Below are positions 9,179-16,641 of a stretch of DNA of 64,000 bases, piece after piece. Numbering within the stretch: the stretch's first letter is position 1; the number at the start of each line of letters is the position of its first letter. Origin of the DNA: Neoluteolibacter marinus (lineage in GTDB: Bacteria > Verrucomicrobiota > Verrucomicrobiia > Verrucomicrobiales > Akkermansiaceae); contig NZ_JACZFQ010000006.1 in the NCBI RefSeq assembly GCF_014904755.1, positions 62,001 through 126,000 on the forward strand, in the 5' to 3' direction. The position numbers and the translations under genes are program-made. The notes below the pieces were generated by a model, which saw only the letters and a list, made by a program, of their open reading frames with translations, searched no databases and was not told where the DNA came from.

Positions 9179-10261
9179 ATGACCCAATCCCGCAGCACAT
9201 CAGGCCGCGGCCGCCGCTACAACGGGGTCGTCGAGACGATCGGCGACACGCCCTGCATCCGCATCAACAAGCTCGCACCGGATCACGTCGAACTATACGT
9301 CAAGGCCGAGGCGTTCAATCCCGGCGGTTCGGTCAAGGACCGGCTGGCGATCAGCATCATCGAGGAGGCCGAACGTCGCGGGGACCTGAAGCCGGGGCAG
9401 ACGGTGGTCGAGGCGACCAGCGGCAACACCGGCATCGGGCTGGCCATGGTCTGCGCGGCGAAGGGCTACCCGCTGGTGGTCACCATGGCGGACAGCTTCT
9501 CGATCGAGCGCCGCAAGCTGATGCGCTTCCTGGGTGCCAAGGTGGTGCTGACACCGCGCGCGGAGAAGGGCTTCGGCATGTATCGCAAGGCGAAGGAACT
9601 GGCGGAAGCGAACGGCTGGTTCCTGGCACGGCAGTTCGAGACCGCCGACAATGCGATGGTCCACGAGAACACAACCGCCCGCGAGATCCTCGCGGACTTC
9701 GACGGCGAACGGCTGGACTACTGGGTCACCGGCTACGGCACCGGCGGCACGCTCACCGGCGTTGCCCGTGCGCTCCGCCGGGAGCGCCCGGACACCCGCA
9801 TCGTGCTGAGCGAACCCGCCAATGCCGGACTGATCGGAAGCGGCGTCGCCCAGCAACGCAACGACGGCGATCACTCGCCGGCCGCGAGCCACAGCGCCTG
9901 GGAGCCGCATCCGATCCAAGGCTGGACGCCCGACTTCATTCCCTACGTGCTGCAGGAAGCGATCGATGGCGAACTCTACGATGAGCTGGTTCCCGTGGCG
10001 GGTCCCGCCGGCATCGAGTGGTCGCGCAAGCTTGCGGCCAAGGAAGGGATCTTCACTGGCATTTCCGGCGGTGCGACCTTTGCCGTCGCCTTGCAGGTCG
10101 CCGAGAAGGCGGAGCCGGGATCGGTGATCCTCTGCATGCTCCCGGACACCGGCGAGCGCTATCTCTCGTCACCCTTGTTCGAAGGCATCGCCGAAGAAAT
10201 GACCGACGAGGAAATTGCGCTCTCCCGCTCGACCCCGGGTGCGCAGATGCCGGCCGGGTGA
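9179..10261 (+). CDS. cysK: PLP-dependent cysteine synthase
   Basis: Makes cysteine from O-acetylserine and sulfide, in the cytoplasm. The protein has 360 residues. The PLP lysine is K53 in NPGGSVKDR; the substrate loop TSGNTGIG and the phosphate-binding GTGGT loop (GYGTGGTLTG) are both clear. The frame continues through the C-terminal SGG element (GISGGATFA). It is about 40 residues longer than the usual 310-320, with a 12-residue N-terminal tail and an enlarged segment around GSGVAQQRNDGDHSPAAS before the conserved HPIQGW. That longer form is seen in some cysteine synthases, but the tail leaves room for a cystathionine beta-synthase-like role. It has its own promoter candidate and no operon partner. 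Confidence 0.9.
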   Translation: MTQSRSTSGRGRRYNGVVETIGDTPCIRINKLAPDHVELYVKAEAFNPGGSVKDRLAISIIEEAERRGDLKPGQTVVEATSGNTGIGLAMVCAAKGYPLVVTMADSFSIERRKLMRFLGAKVVLTPRAEKGFGMYRKAKELAEANGWFLARQFETADNAMVHENTTAREILADFDGERLDYWVTGYGTGGTLTGVARALRRERPDTRIVLSEPANAGLIGSGVAQQRNDGDHSPAASHSAWEPHPIQGWTPDFIPYVLQEAIDGELYDELVPVAGPAGIEWSRKLAAKEGIFTGISGGATFAVALQVAEKAEPGSVILCMLPDTGERYLSSPLFEGIAEEMTDEEIALSRSTPGAQMPAG

Positions 10262-10448
10262 AATACGGCAAGTCCCGCTCACTCCGGCAGCACCACGGGG
10301 GACGGGTCTTGGTCGCATGCCCGAATGGGCGTATTTCATTCCCGGATCGAGTTCTTCCCGGGTGGCTCCATTGAGTTGCCCGGGAGCAGGGCGCACGTCA
10401 ACCTGCACCAGCCGGGGAAAAACACCTTCGAGTCCAACTTCGAGAGGA

Positions 10449-11327
10449 TCACAGATCCACTTCGAAGTGGGCACGCCCCTTTCGTGGCCGGAGCCAGACC
10501 AGGGCAGCGCGAATGCCTTCGAGTGACGTGCGAACGACTCCTTTCGACGGTATCTTCAGCTGGGTTTCCTTGAGGGCATGGGCCAGTGATTCGATCGTTG
10601 GGAGCAGCTCATCGACGGTCGAACTGTCAGAGAACGATTGCCCGGCGATGCCGATAAATGCCGAGAGCTGCTTTACACCCAATTCCCGCGAGAGGGAGTC
10701 GAGCTTGTTCCATGCGCGGCCCAAGGCCTTTGCGTCTATGTCCTCGGTGAGCGGGCACGCCGGTTCGGTGACGAGAAACATGCCTGATGAGGCGGTGCGG
10801 AACATGGCGATGGTGTCTCGCTGCGATTGCCGGACCTCTCGGCTGAACTCGGGATCTCCGATGGCATCAAGCCATTCCGTAGCGAAAGCTTCCTCCGCCT
10901 TCAGCATCTCATGTGCGCGGGCCAGAATGTCATCAGGGGTGTGGGAAAGGAGGTTGCGCTGGGAGACCAGTGCGTAGCCGAAGCTTGTCATGGCGTAGCT
11001 CTTCAGGATGCCAAATGCGTCCGGCTGGCCTTCGAAGCAGAGCTTCACGTTATGATCCAACTCATCCTTGCTCGGCCCCATCGAGTTGATGGCTGCGACC
11101 CTGGCATCGCTGTAGATCTCTCCACGGGCGTGGCGTTTGGCGGTGACCTCAGCGAGGTGGTCTGCCCGCTTGGTCATGAGAGCTTCCCTCAGACGGCGCA
11201 GCCTCTCGATGGCCGCCCTTTCATGATCCGATCCAGCTTTGGCGGCTGCGCATGCCAATGCCTGTTCCTCCATGTAGTGGTCGAGGGCGTGATCGATCGG
11301 GGGCTCACGGGTCGGGTCTGGATGCAT
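10449..11327 (-). CDS. Uncharacterised 292-residue cytoplasmic protein
   Basis: I do not recognise this protein. It has no signal peptide or membrane segment. It is mostly alpha-helical in character, with a long charged helix at about residues 15-70 (HERAAIERLRRLREALMTKR pattern) and further helices to the end. Codon use is less GC-extreme than in its neighbours (more A/T third positions, for example around 10640-10800), so recent acquisition is possible. The start is the only good ATG at the head of the frame. The 207-bp upstream gap carries a direct repeat. The 187 bp between this gene and cysK hold no gene I can support. Confidence 0.6.
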   Translation of the reverse strand: MHPDPTREPPIDHALDHYMEEQALACAAAKAGSDHERAAIERLRRLREALMTKRADHLAEVTAKRHARGEIYSDARVAAINSMGPSKDELDHNVKLCFEGQPDAFGILKSYAMTSFGYALVSQRNLLSHTPDDILARAHEMLKAEEAFATEWLDAIGDPEFSREVRQSQRDTIAMFRTASSGMFLVTEPACPLTEDIDAKALGRAWNKLDSLSRELGVKQLSAFIGIAGQSFSDSSTVDELLPTIESLAHALKETQLKIPSKGVVRTSLEGIRAALVWLRPRKGRAHFEVDL

Positions 11328-11351
11328 GGGTGCGTGCGGATGTCAGATCGG

Positions 11352-11369
11352 ACGTCATGAAACGTCATG
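11352..11369. repeat. Direct repeat ACGTCATG x2, possible operator
   Basis: ACGTCATG occurs at 11352-11359 and again at 11362-11369, so the two copies start 10 bp apart, one helical turn. They lie 25-42 bp ahead of the start of the unknown gene at 10449-11327. A regulator dimer could bind there; no other copy was noticed. Confidence 0.3.
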
Positions 11370-11534
11370 CTGGTAAGCGTCGAGATTGTTCCCTTGTGGG
11401 TCAAGTGGTCTTCCTTGCGGTAGGTTGGTGTCAAGGATGGCTCATGCGATGATCTTAGGCGGATATCTGCGGTGTAGCCCGGAAAGATGAGCGAATCAAC
11501 CTCGCTGACTCGGATGAAGCAATGTCCTTGGTCC

Positions 11535-13832
11535 TTACGTGAAGCTTAAGGCGTCCATGTCGAAGACCACTGTGACATCCTCAGGGAGGGTGGTCTTCTG
11601 GAGGACCTGCTGAACGTGCTTCGTGAGGCTCCGCGCTTTCGGTCCGCGGAGCATGAGCTGAAAGCGGAACTGGCCGTGCGAGCGGACCAAGGGGCTAGGC
11701 ATGGGTTCGCCGAGTTCGAGGCCGGGGGGGAGGTCTTCCTTGAGGCGGCGGTGCAGGGTTTGCAGGGTGAACTCGGCGCGGCGTTCGTGGGTGGAGCGGC
11801 TGGTGAGGACGGCGCAGCGGGTGAAGGGCGGGAAGCGGAACTGGCGGCGCATGTCGAGTTCCTGCTCGGCGAAGCCGTCGAAGTCGTGGTGGCGCGCGAA
11901 CTGGATGCTCGGGCTATGCGGGGTGAAGGTCTGGACGATGACCTCGCCCTCGAGTGTGCCGCGGCCGGCGCGGCCGGCGACCTGGGTGAGCAACTGGAAG
12001 ACGCGCTCGCCGGCGCGGAAGTCGGGAACGTGGAGGCCGATGTCGGCATTGAGGATGCCGACCAGGGTGACATTGGGGAAATGCAGGCCCTTGGCGATCA
12101 TCTGGGTGCCGATGAGGATGTCGATCTTGCGCGCCTGGAAGGCGTTGAGCAGGTCGCGCAGCGCATTCTTGCGGCGCATCGCGTCGGCGTCGATACGGGC
12201 GATCTTCGCCTTCGGTAGTACTTTGGCGAGGACCTCCTCGACCTTCTGGGTGCCGTAGCCCTGCAGGGCGATCGCCGGGTCGCGGCATTCGGGGCACTTG
12301 CGCGGGACCACGGCCTGATGGCCACAGATGTGGCACATCAGGCGTTCGTCCTCGCGGTGGTAGGTCAGGGCGAGGGCGCAGTGCGGGCAGGTGCAGACGT
12401 GGCCGCAGGATGGGCACTGCAGCGAGCGGGCGAAGCCGCGGCGGTTGAGGAAGAGAATCGACTGCTCGTTCTTCTCCAGCCGCTGCTCGAGAGCGACCCG
12501 TAGGCGGTCGGAGAGGATCGCCATGCCGCCCTTTTGCTTCTGCTTCTCCAGCTTCATGTCGAGCACGCGGATCAGCGGCAGCGACTGGCCGTCGGCGCGC
12601 TTGGCGAGGCGGACGAGCTGGTACTTGCCCTCGAGGGTGTTCTGGAAGGACTCCAGCGAGGGCGTGGCGGAGCCGAGGACGATGGTGCAGTTTTCCAAGG
12701 AAGCGCGCAGCACGGCGACGTCGCGGCCGTGGTAGCGCGGGACCTGGTCCTGCTTGTAGGAGTTCTCGTGCTCCTCATCGACGATGATCAGGCCGAGGTC
12801 GGGAAGCGGCGCAAAGACCGCGGAGCGGGCGCCGATGACGATGCGGGCGATGCCCTTGCGGATGCGGTGCCATTCGTCGAAGCGCTCGCCCTGGGAGAGG
12901 TTCGAATGCAGCACGGCGACCTGGTTCTGGACGTCGGCGAAGCGGGCGCGGAAGCGGCGGACGGTCTGCGGGGTGAGGCTGATCTCCGGAACGAGGACGA
13001 GGACGGTCTTGCCCTGGTCGATGGTGTGGCGGGCGGCCTGGAGGTAGACTTCGGTTTTGCCGGAGCCGGTGACGCCGTGGAGAAGTACCGGCTTTGCCGG
13101 AGTGATCAGTGATCGGTGATCAGTGATCAGTGGTGGAGTGCGGCCTTCGGCCGAGGGGGGATTGTCACTTGGAACTTCGGACTTGGCACTTGCGGCGAGA
13201 ATCGCCTCCAGCGCTGCCTGTTGTTCGTCGTTGAGAGGGATGGGGGTGTCGGGGAGGATTTCCTCGGAGCCATCGGCTTCGGGGTCGCGGCGGACTTCTT
13301 CCTCGGTGAGGCGGACGAGGCCTTGTTTGACGAGGGATTTGACGGAAGCGGAGGCGCCGTCGCCGAGGTCGGCAAGGGCCATCTTGCGGTCGGGGGCGAC
13401 GGCGAGCAGGGCGAGGATGGTGGATTGCTTGGGGGCGCGTTTGGCGATCTTTTCGAGGACCTCGGGCGGCGGGTCGGTGTCGAGGGTGACGAACTTGCGG
13501 ACCTTGGCGGAATTGTCCTCGGTACGGACGGCTTCCGGCAGCAGGGCGCGGATAACGCTTTCGATACTGCATCCGTAGTAACCGGCGATCCAGCGGCCGG
13601 CTTCGAGCAGCTTCGGGGTGATCAGCGGCTCGGGGTCGCTGAGCGACTCGAGCGGGCGCAGGGCGAAGCCGAGGTCGCGGCTTTCGACGACGTCGAGCAC
13701 GGTGCCGTTGGACGACTTGTTGCGCAGCGGCACGCGGACCCGGCAGCCGGGTACGACCGGCAGGCCATCGGGGATGGCGTAGTCGAAGACGAGCTCGGAA
13801 GGGCCGTCGATGAGGACGCGGGCGGCGGGCAC
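11535..13832 (-). CDS. priA: Primosomal replication-restart helicase PriA
   Basis: A 765-residue DNA helicase that reloads DnaB at stalled forks. A 3'-DNA-binding domain fills about residues 1-105. The Walker A motif is in LLHGVTGSGKTEVY (about 251-264), the DEEH box is in LIIVDEEHENSYKQDQ, and motif III is GSATPSLES. Eight cysteines (CPSCGHVCTCPHC, then CHIC and CPEC) bind two zinc ions. The GIGTQMIAKG-like motif V and the QVAGRAGR motif VI are intact. The start is GTG at 13832. Residues about 214-246, between NDEQQAALEAI and KPVLLHG, are an in-frame insertion encoded by short interspersed repeats, in a linker that is normally short. The gene stands alone; the small paralogues and dxs lie upstream. 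Confidence 0.92.
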   Translation of the reverse strand: MPAARVLIDGPSELVFDYAIPDGLPVVPGCRVRVPLRNKSSNGTVLDVVESRDLGFALRPLESLSDPEPLITPKLLEAGRWIAGYYGCSIESVIRALLPEAVRTEDNSAKVRKFVTLDTDPPPEVLEKIAKRAPKQSTILALLAVAPDRKMALADLGDGASASVKSLVKQGLVRLTEEEVRRDPEADGSEEILPDTPIPLNDEQQAALEAILAASAKSEVPSDNPPSAEGRTPPLITDHRSLITPAKPVLLHGVTGSGKTEVYLQAARHTIDQGKTVLVLVPEISLTPQTVRRFRARFADVQNQVAVLHSNLSQGERFDEWHRIRKGIARIVIGARSAVFAPLPDLGLIIVDEEHENSYKQDQVPRYHGRDVAVLRASLENCTIVLGSATPSLESFQNTLEGKYQLVRLAKRADGQSLPLIRVLDMKLEKQKQKGGMAILSDRLRVALEQRLEKNEQSILFLNRRGFARSLQCPSCGHVCTCPHCALALTYHREDERLMCHICGHQAVVPRKCPECRDPAIALQGYGTQKVEEVLAKVLPKAKIARIDADAMRRKNALRDLLNAFQARKIDILIGTQMIAKGLHFPNVTLVGILNADIGLHVPDFRAGERVFQLLTQVAGRAGRGTLEGEVIVQTFTPHSPSIQFARHHDFDGFAEQELDMRRQFRFPPFTRCAVLTSRSTHERRAEFTLQTLHRRLKEDLPPGLELGEPMPSPLVRSHGQFRFQLMLRGPKARSLTKHVQQVLQKTTLPEDVTVVFDMDALSFT
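13095..13193. repeat. Interspersed repeat cluster inside priA
   Basis: Four tandem copies of the heptamer GTGATCA (one with a final G) fill 13102-13129. They are followed by an inverted repeat, CGGCC-TTC-GGCCG, at 13141-13153 and a CACTTGGAACTTCGG / ACTTGGCACTTG string at 13166-13192. On the coding strand these read ITDHRSLIT and SAKSEVPS. The whole block keeps the priA frame open. Confidence 0.75.
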
Positions 13833-13835
13833 GAG

Positions 13836-13930
13836 CTATTCTGGGAACATCGGGGCTCCGAGGTCCAACATGGAACGTTGAATTGAACGAACCGCGGAGA
13901 CGCAGAGGTCGCAGTGAGGGACGCGGAGGC
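13836..13930. repeat. Further interspersed repeat strings upstream of priA
   Basis: Just outside the priA start, one string reads GGTCCAACATGGAACGTTGAATTGAAC (split here: GGTCCAACATGG then AACGTTGAATTGAAC), followed by CCGCGGAGACGCAGAGG and GACGCGGAGG. Both resemble the short repeated strings that litter many verrucomicrobial and planctomycetal genomes. That resemblance is from memory and was not searched. Confidence 0.45.
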
Positions 13931-13969
13931 CGATTCGGGGAGGATGGCCTGGAATCCGGTCCGGAGGGA

Positions 13970-14206
13970 TCAGGGGTCCACGATGGCGCGGACGGCGGGG
14001 CGGAGGCGGTGGGGGAAGTTGAGCTTGAAGTGGACGCACTTGTCGCGGGTGGTCCAGAACGAGGTGACGGCCGGCATTTTCTCGCCCTCGAAAAGCTCGC
14101 GGAGGGCGTTGGTCTTGAGGTGCGACGGGTGGCCTTTCAGGACCCGGACCCGGCCGGCTTGCACTTCGTACCACTCCCTGGCAATGCGTTCGATGAAACT
14201 GGCCAT
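13970..14206 (-). CDS. Small DUF3634-like protein, tandem paralogue 2
   Basis: A 78-residue protein without a membrane segment. It aligns with the next gene upstream: a basic (V/L)x(V/A)xKGxxxxHxxxA(L/V)xELxxG core, then a strand and (V/I)HFxxxxPxxLxxxxRxx(L/I)xx. The pattern of a short strand pair, a helix and a C-terminal basic strand is like DUF3634. The ATG at 14206 lies 10 bases after the stop of its paralogue. It is the last gene of the run that begins with the histidine kinase gene at 21169. The role is unknown. Confidence 0.6.
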   Translation of the reverse strand: MASFIERIAREWYEVQAGRVRVLKGHPSHLKTNALRELFEGEKMPAVTSFWTTRDKCVHFKLNFPHRLRPAVRAIVDP

Positions 14207-14215
14207 GGCGGGTTC

Positions 14216-14452
14216 TCAGGTTGAGGCGAGGACATTCCGCAGGCGCTGGTGCAAGTCCCGCGGGACCTGACGGGAGAAATGGATGCGGCCGCTACCATCG
14301 GTGTGGAGGGTGGCGTCCCGCACCGAGGCACCGGCTAGCAGTTCCTCGACGGCCCTGCGGCTGTGGGCGGGGAGGTTTCCCTTCGCGACCTCAAGCCGGC
14401 CCTCGCGGATCACGAGGACGAGCGCGGAGGTCAGCTTGAGGAACCAGAGCAT
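14216..14452 (-). CDS. Small DUF3634-like protein with N-terminal anchor, paralogue 1
   Basis: A 78-residue protein with a hydrophobic N-terminus (MLWFLKLTSALVLVI) that may anchor it. Its remainder (REGRLEVAKGNLPAHSRR, then a helix and a strand ending in RQVPRDLHQRLRNVL) matches the DUF3634 outline: an RxGxL..xGxxP start and an RxRN-type end. The gene starts one base after the dxs stop codon, so translation is probably coupled to dxs. The adjacent downstream gene is a divergent copy that has lost the anchor. Confidence 0.6.
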   Translation of the reverse strand: MLWFLKLTSALVLVIREGRLEVAKGNLPAHSRRAVEELLAGASVRDATLHTDGSGRIHFSRQVPRDLHQRLRNVLAST

Positions 14453-14453
14453 G

Positions 14454-16346
14454 TCAGAAGTGCCGCATCACCTTCTCGACCGCGGCCTCGGCAGTCAGTC
14501 CGTGGAGCTTCATCAGGATGTCGGGCTTGCCGTGTTCGACGAACTCGTCGGGCCAGCCGATGCGCTCGACCGGAACCACGACTCCGGCGTCGTGAAGCAG
14601 CTCGATGACCCCGCAGCCGAAGCCGTTGTGGAGAACGTGGTCCTCGAAGGTGCAGACGACCTTGGCGTTGCGGGCGACGCGTTCGAGCAGTTCGCCGTCG
14701 AGCGGCTTGATGAAGCGCGGGTTGACGAGGGTGACGGAAAGGCCGCGCTGCTCGAGCAGTGTCTTGGTCTGCTCGGCGAGGCCGAACAGGGTGCCGAGAC
14801 CGATCAGCGCGACGTCGGTGCCTTCGCTGACGACCTGCGCCTTGCCGAGCTCGATCGGGGCGACCGGGGCCTCGACCGGGGTGCCGTTGATCGGCCCGCG
14901 CGGGTAGCGGATGGCGGTCGGGCCATCTTCGTAGCCGGCCATCCATTTCAGCATGGCGACGAACTCGGCCTCGTTGGCCGGGGCCATGTGGACGATGCCG
15001 GGGACGGGGCGGAGGTAGCCGATATCGAAGAGACCGTGGTGGGTCGGACCATCGTCGCCGGAGAGGCCGCCGCGGTCCATGCACAGCCGGACCGGCAGTC
15101 CCTGCAGCGCCATGTCATGGATGATCATGTCGTAGGCGCGCTGCATGAAGGTCGAGTAGATCGCGAGGAAGGGCTTGAAGCCCCGGGTGGCCATGCCGCA
15201 GGCGAAGAGGGCGGCGTGTTCCTCGGCGATGCCGACGTCGTAGTAACGCTGGGGCAGCTCCTTCTTGAAGATCTCGAGCTTGGTGCCGCCAGGCATGGCG
15301 GCGGTGATGGCGACCAGCTTGTCGTCGGCCTTGGCCAGGTCGGTGACCGTGCGGCCGAAGATGTCGGAGCAGGTCGGGGTGGCGGAGACGTCGGTCGAGC
15401 CGTCTTCGATCTTGTAGGCACCGAGGCCGTGGAACTTGCCCGGGTTGTCAAGCGCCGGCTGATAGCCGCGGCCCTTCTCGGTGATGATGTGAAGGACGAC
15501 CGGTTCGTTGAGCGTTTTCAGGTGCTCGAAGGTCTTCACCAGCAGCGGCAGGTCGTGGCCGTCGATGGGGCCGAAGTAGCGCAGGCCGAACTTCTCGAAG
15601 AGGACGTTGGGGAAGAGCAGGTTCTTGGCGCCTTCCTCGACCTTGTGGGCGAGCTTGCGGGCGGCCTTGCCGGCGAGGCGCTCGACGAATTCCGCGGCGG
15701 AGTTCCGCACGCTGGCGTAGGTCGAGTGGGTCTGCAGGGCGTTGAAGTAGCGGGCGATGGCGCCGACGTTCTTGTCGATCGACCATTCGTTGTCGTTGAG
15801 GACGACGATGAAGCGCTTGGTCGTTTCCGCGATGTTGTTGAGCGCCTCGAGGGTCGGGCCGCAGGTGAAGGCGGCATCGCCGGCGACAGCGACCACGTGG
15901 CTGTCGTCCTTGGCCAGGTCGCGGGCGGCGGCCATGCCGAGGGCAGCGGAGAGGGCGGTGCCGGCGTGGCCCGCACCGTAGCAGTCGTGCTCGGATTCGC
16001 TGCGCAGCAGGAAGCCGTTGAGGCCCTTGTAGGTGCGGATGGTGTGGATGTCCGCGGCCCGGCCGGTCAGCATCTTGTGAACGTAGCCCTGGTGGGCGAC
16101 GTCGAAGACGAAGTTGTCCCTGGGGGTCGAGAACACGCGGTGCAACGCGATGCTGAGCTCGACGACGCCGAGGTTGGGGCCGAGGTGGCCGCCGGTCCGG
16201 GAAAGCGAGGTGATCAGCGAGTGGCGGACCTCCGCGGCGAGCTTCGCCAGATCGGACTCGGGCAGGGCCTTGACGTCGTCGGGAGTGCGGATCGCGGAAA
16301 GCAGCGGGCCGAGTGCAGGAGGCTCAGAAGAGGCGGATGTCGTCAT
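14454..16346 (-). CDS. dxs: 1-deoxy-D-xylulose-5-phosphate synthase
   Basis: Condenses pyruvate and glyceraldehyde-3-phosphate to DXP, the first step of the MEP isoprenoid pathway and a precursor of thiamine and pyridoxal. It is a cytoplasmic, thiamine-diphosphate-dependent protein of 630 residues, a full-length size. The catalytic histidine lies in SRTGGHLGPNLG, followed by HQGYVHKMLTGR and the pyrimidine-domain signature DRGGLSGDDGPTHHG. In the diphosphate-binding motif the usual GDG is GDA (AGDAAFTCG), with the distal asparagine in LNDNEWSI kept. The ATG at 16346 overlaps the end of xseB by 23 bases, so the two are coupled. The xseB-dxs pairing is common in bacteria. Confidence 0.95.
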   Translation of the reverse strand: MTTSASSEPPALGPLLSAIRTPDDVKALPESDLAKLAAEVRHSLITSLSRTGGHLGPNLGVVELSIALHRVFSTPRDNFVFDVAHQGYVHKMLTGRAADIHTIRTYKGLNGFLLRSESEHDCYGAGHAGTALSAALGMAAARDLAKDDSHVVAVAGDAAFTCGPTLEALNNIAETTKRFIVVLNDNEWSIDKNVGAIARYFNALQTHSTYASVRNSAAEFVERLAGKAARKLAHKVEEGAKNLLFPNVLFEKFGLRYFGPIDGHDLPLLVKTFEHLKTLNEPVVLHIITEKGRGYQPALDNPGKFHGLGAYKIEDGSTDVSATPTCSDIFGRTVTDLAKADDKLVAITAAMPGGTKLEIFKKELPQRYYDVGIAEEHAALFACGMATRGFKPFLAIYSTFMQRAYDMIIHDMALQGLPVRLCMDRGGLSGDDGPTHHGLFDIGYLRPVPGIVHMAPANEAEFVAMLKWMAGYEDGPTAIRYPRGPINGTPVEAPVAPIELGKAQVVSEGTDVALIGLGTLFGLAEQTKTLLEQRGLSVTLVNPRFIKPLDGELLERVARNAKVVCTFEDHVLHNGFGCGVIELLHDAGVVVPVERIGWPDEFVEHGKPDILMKLHGLTAEAAVEKVMRHF

Positions 16347-16641
16347 CGTCGTCGTGTGCGTCCGGCTCGCCGGACAATTCGTCTTCCGTGTCGGGCGAGG
16401 CTGCCGGACCAGCGGTGGCGGCGCGCGCGCTGATCGTCTGCAACCGCTTTTTCGCGGAGGCGAGGACCGTCTCGCAGCGGGCCAGCAATTTCGAGCCCTT
16501 TTCGTAGCGCGCGACCAATTCCTCGAGCGGGAGCTGCTCTTCTTCCATCGCCGCGACGATTTCCTCGAGTTCCGCGAGGGCGGATTCGAAGGTCGGGGCG
16601 TCGGCGGACTCGTCGCCGGGGGTGGTTTTCCTGCGGGCCAT
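16324..16641 (-). CDS. xseB: Exodeoxyribonuclease VII small subunit
   Basis: Small subunit of the nuclease that trims single-stranded DNA. The protein has 105 residues. Residues about 16-70 hold the conserved FESALAELEEIVAAMEE, LPLEELVARYEKG and CETVLASAKKR blocks of the two-helix family. The C-terminal 35 residues are a long acidic tail (EDELSGEPDAHDDDDD) that the family usually lacks. The ATG at 16641 shares one base with the stop of the upstream membrane-protein gene (TGATG), and its 3' end overlaps dxs. No xseA is present in this window. Confidence 0.9.
   Translation of the reverse strand: MARRKTTPGDESADAPTFESALAELEEIVAAMEEEQLPLEELVARYEKGSKLLARCETVLASAKKRLQTISARAATAGPAASPDTEDELSGEPDAHDDDDDIRLF

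Noticed and set aside
10262-10448. Protein-like frames in the gap after cysK
   Set aside because: Several short frames on both strands compete and none has a start site or family match.
14283-16433. A 716-codon open frame on the plus strand across dxs
   Set aside because: It is the complement of dxs and xseB, where high GC keeps antisense frames open; no domain is recognisable and the sense genes are certain.
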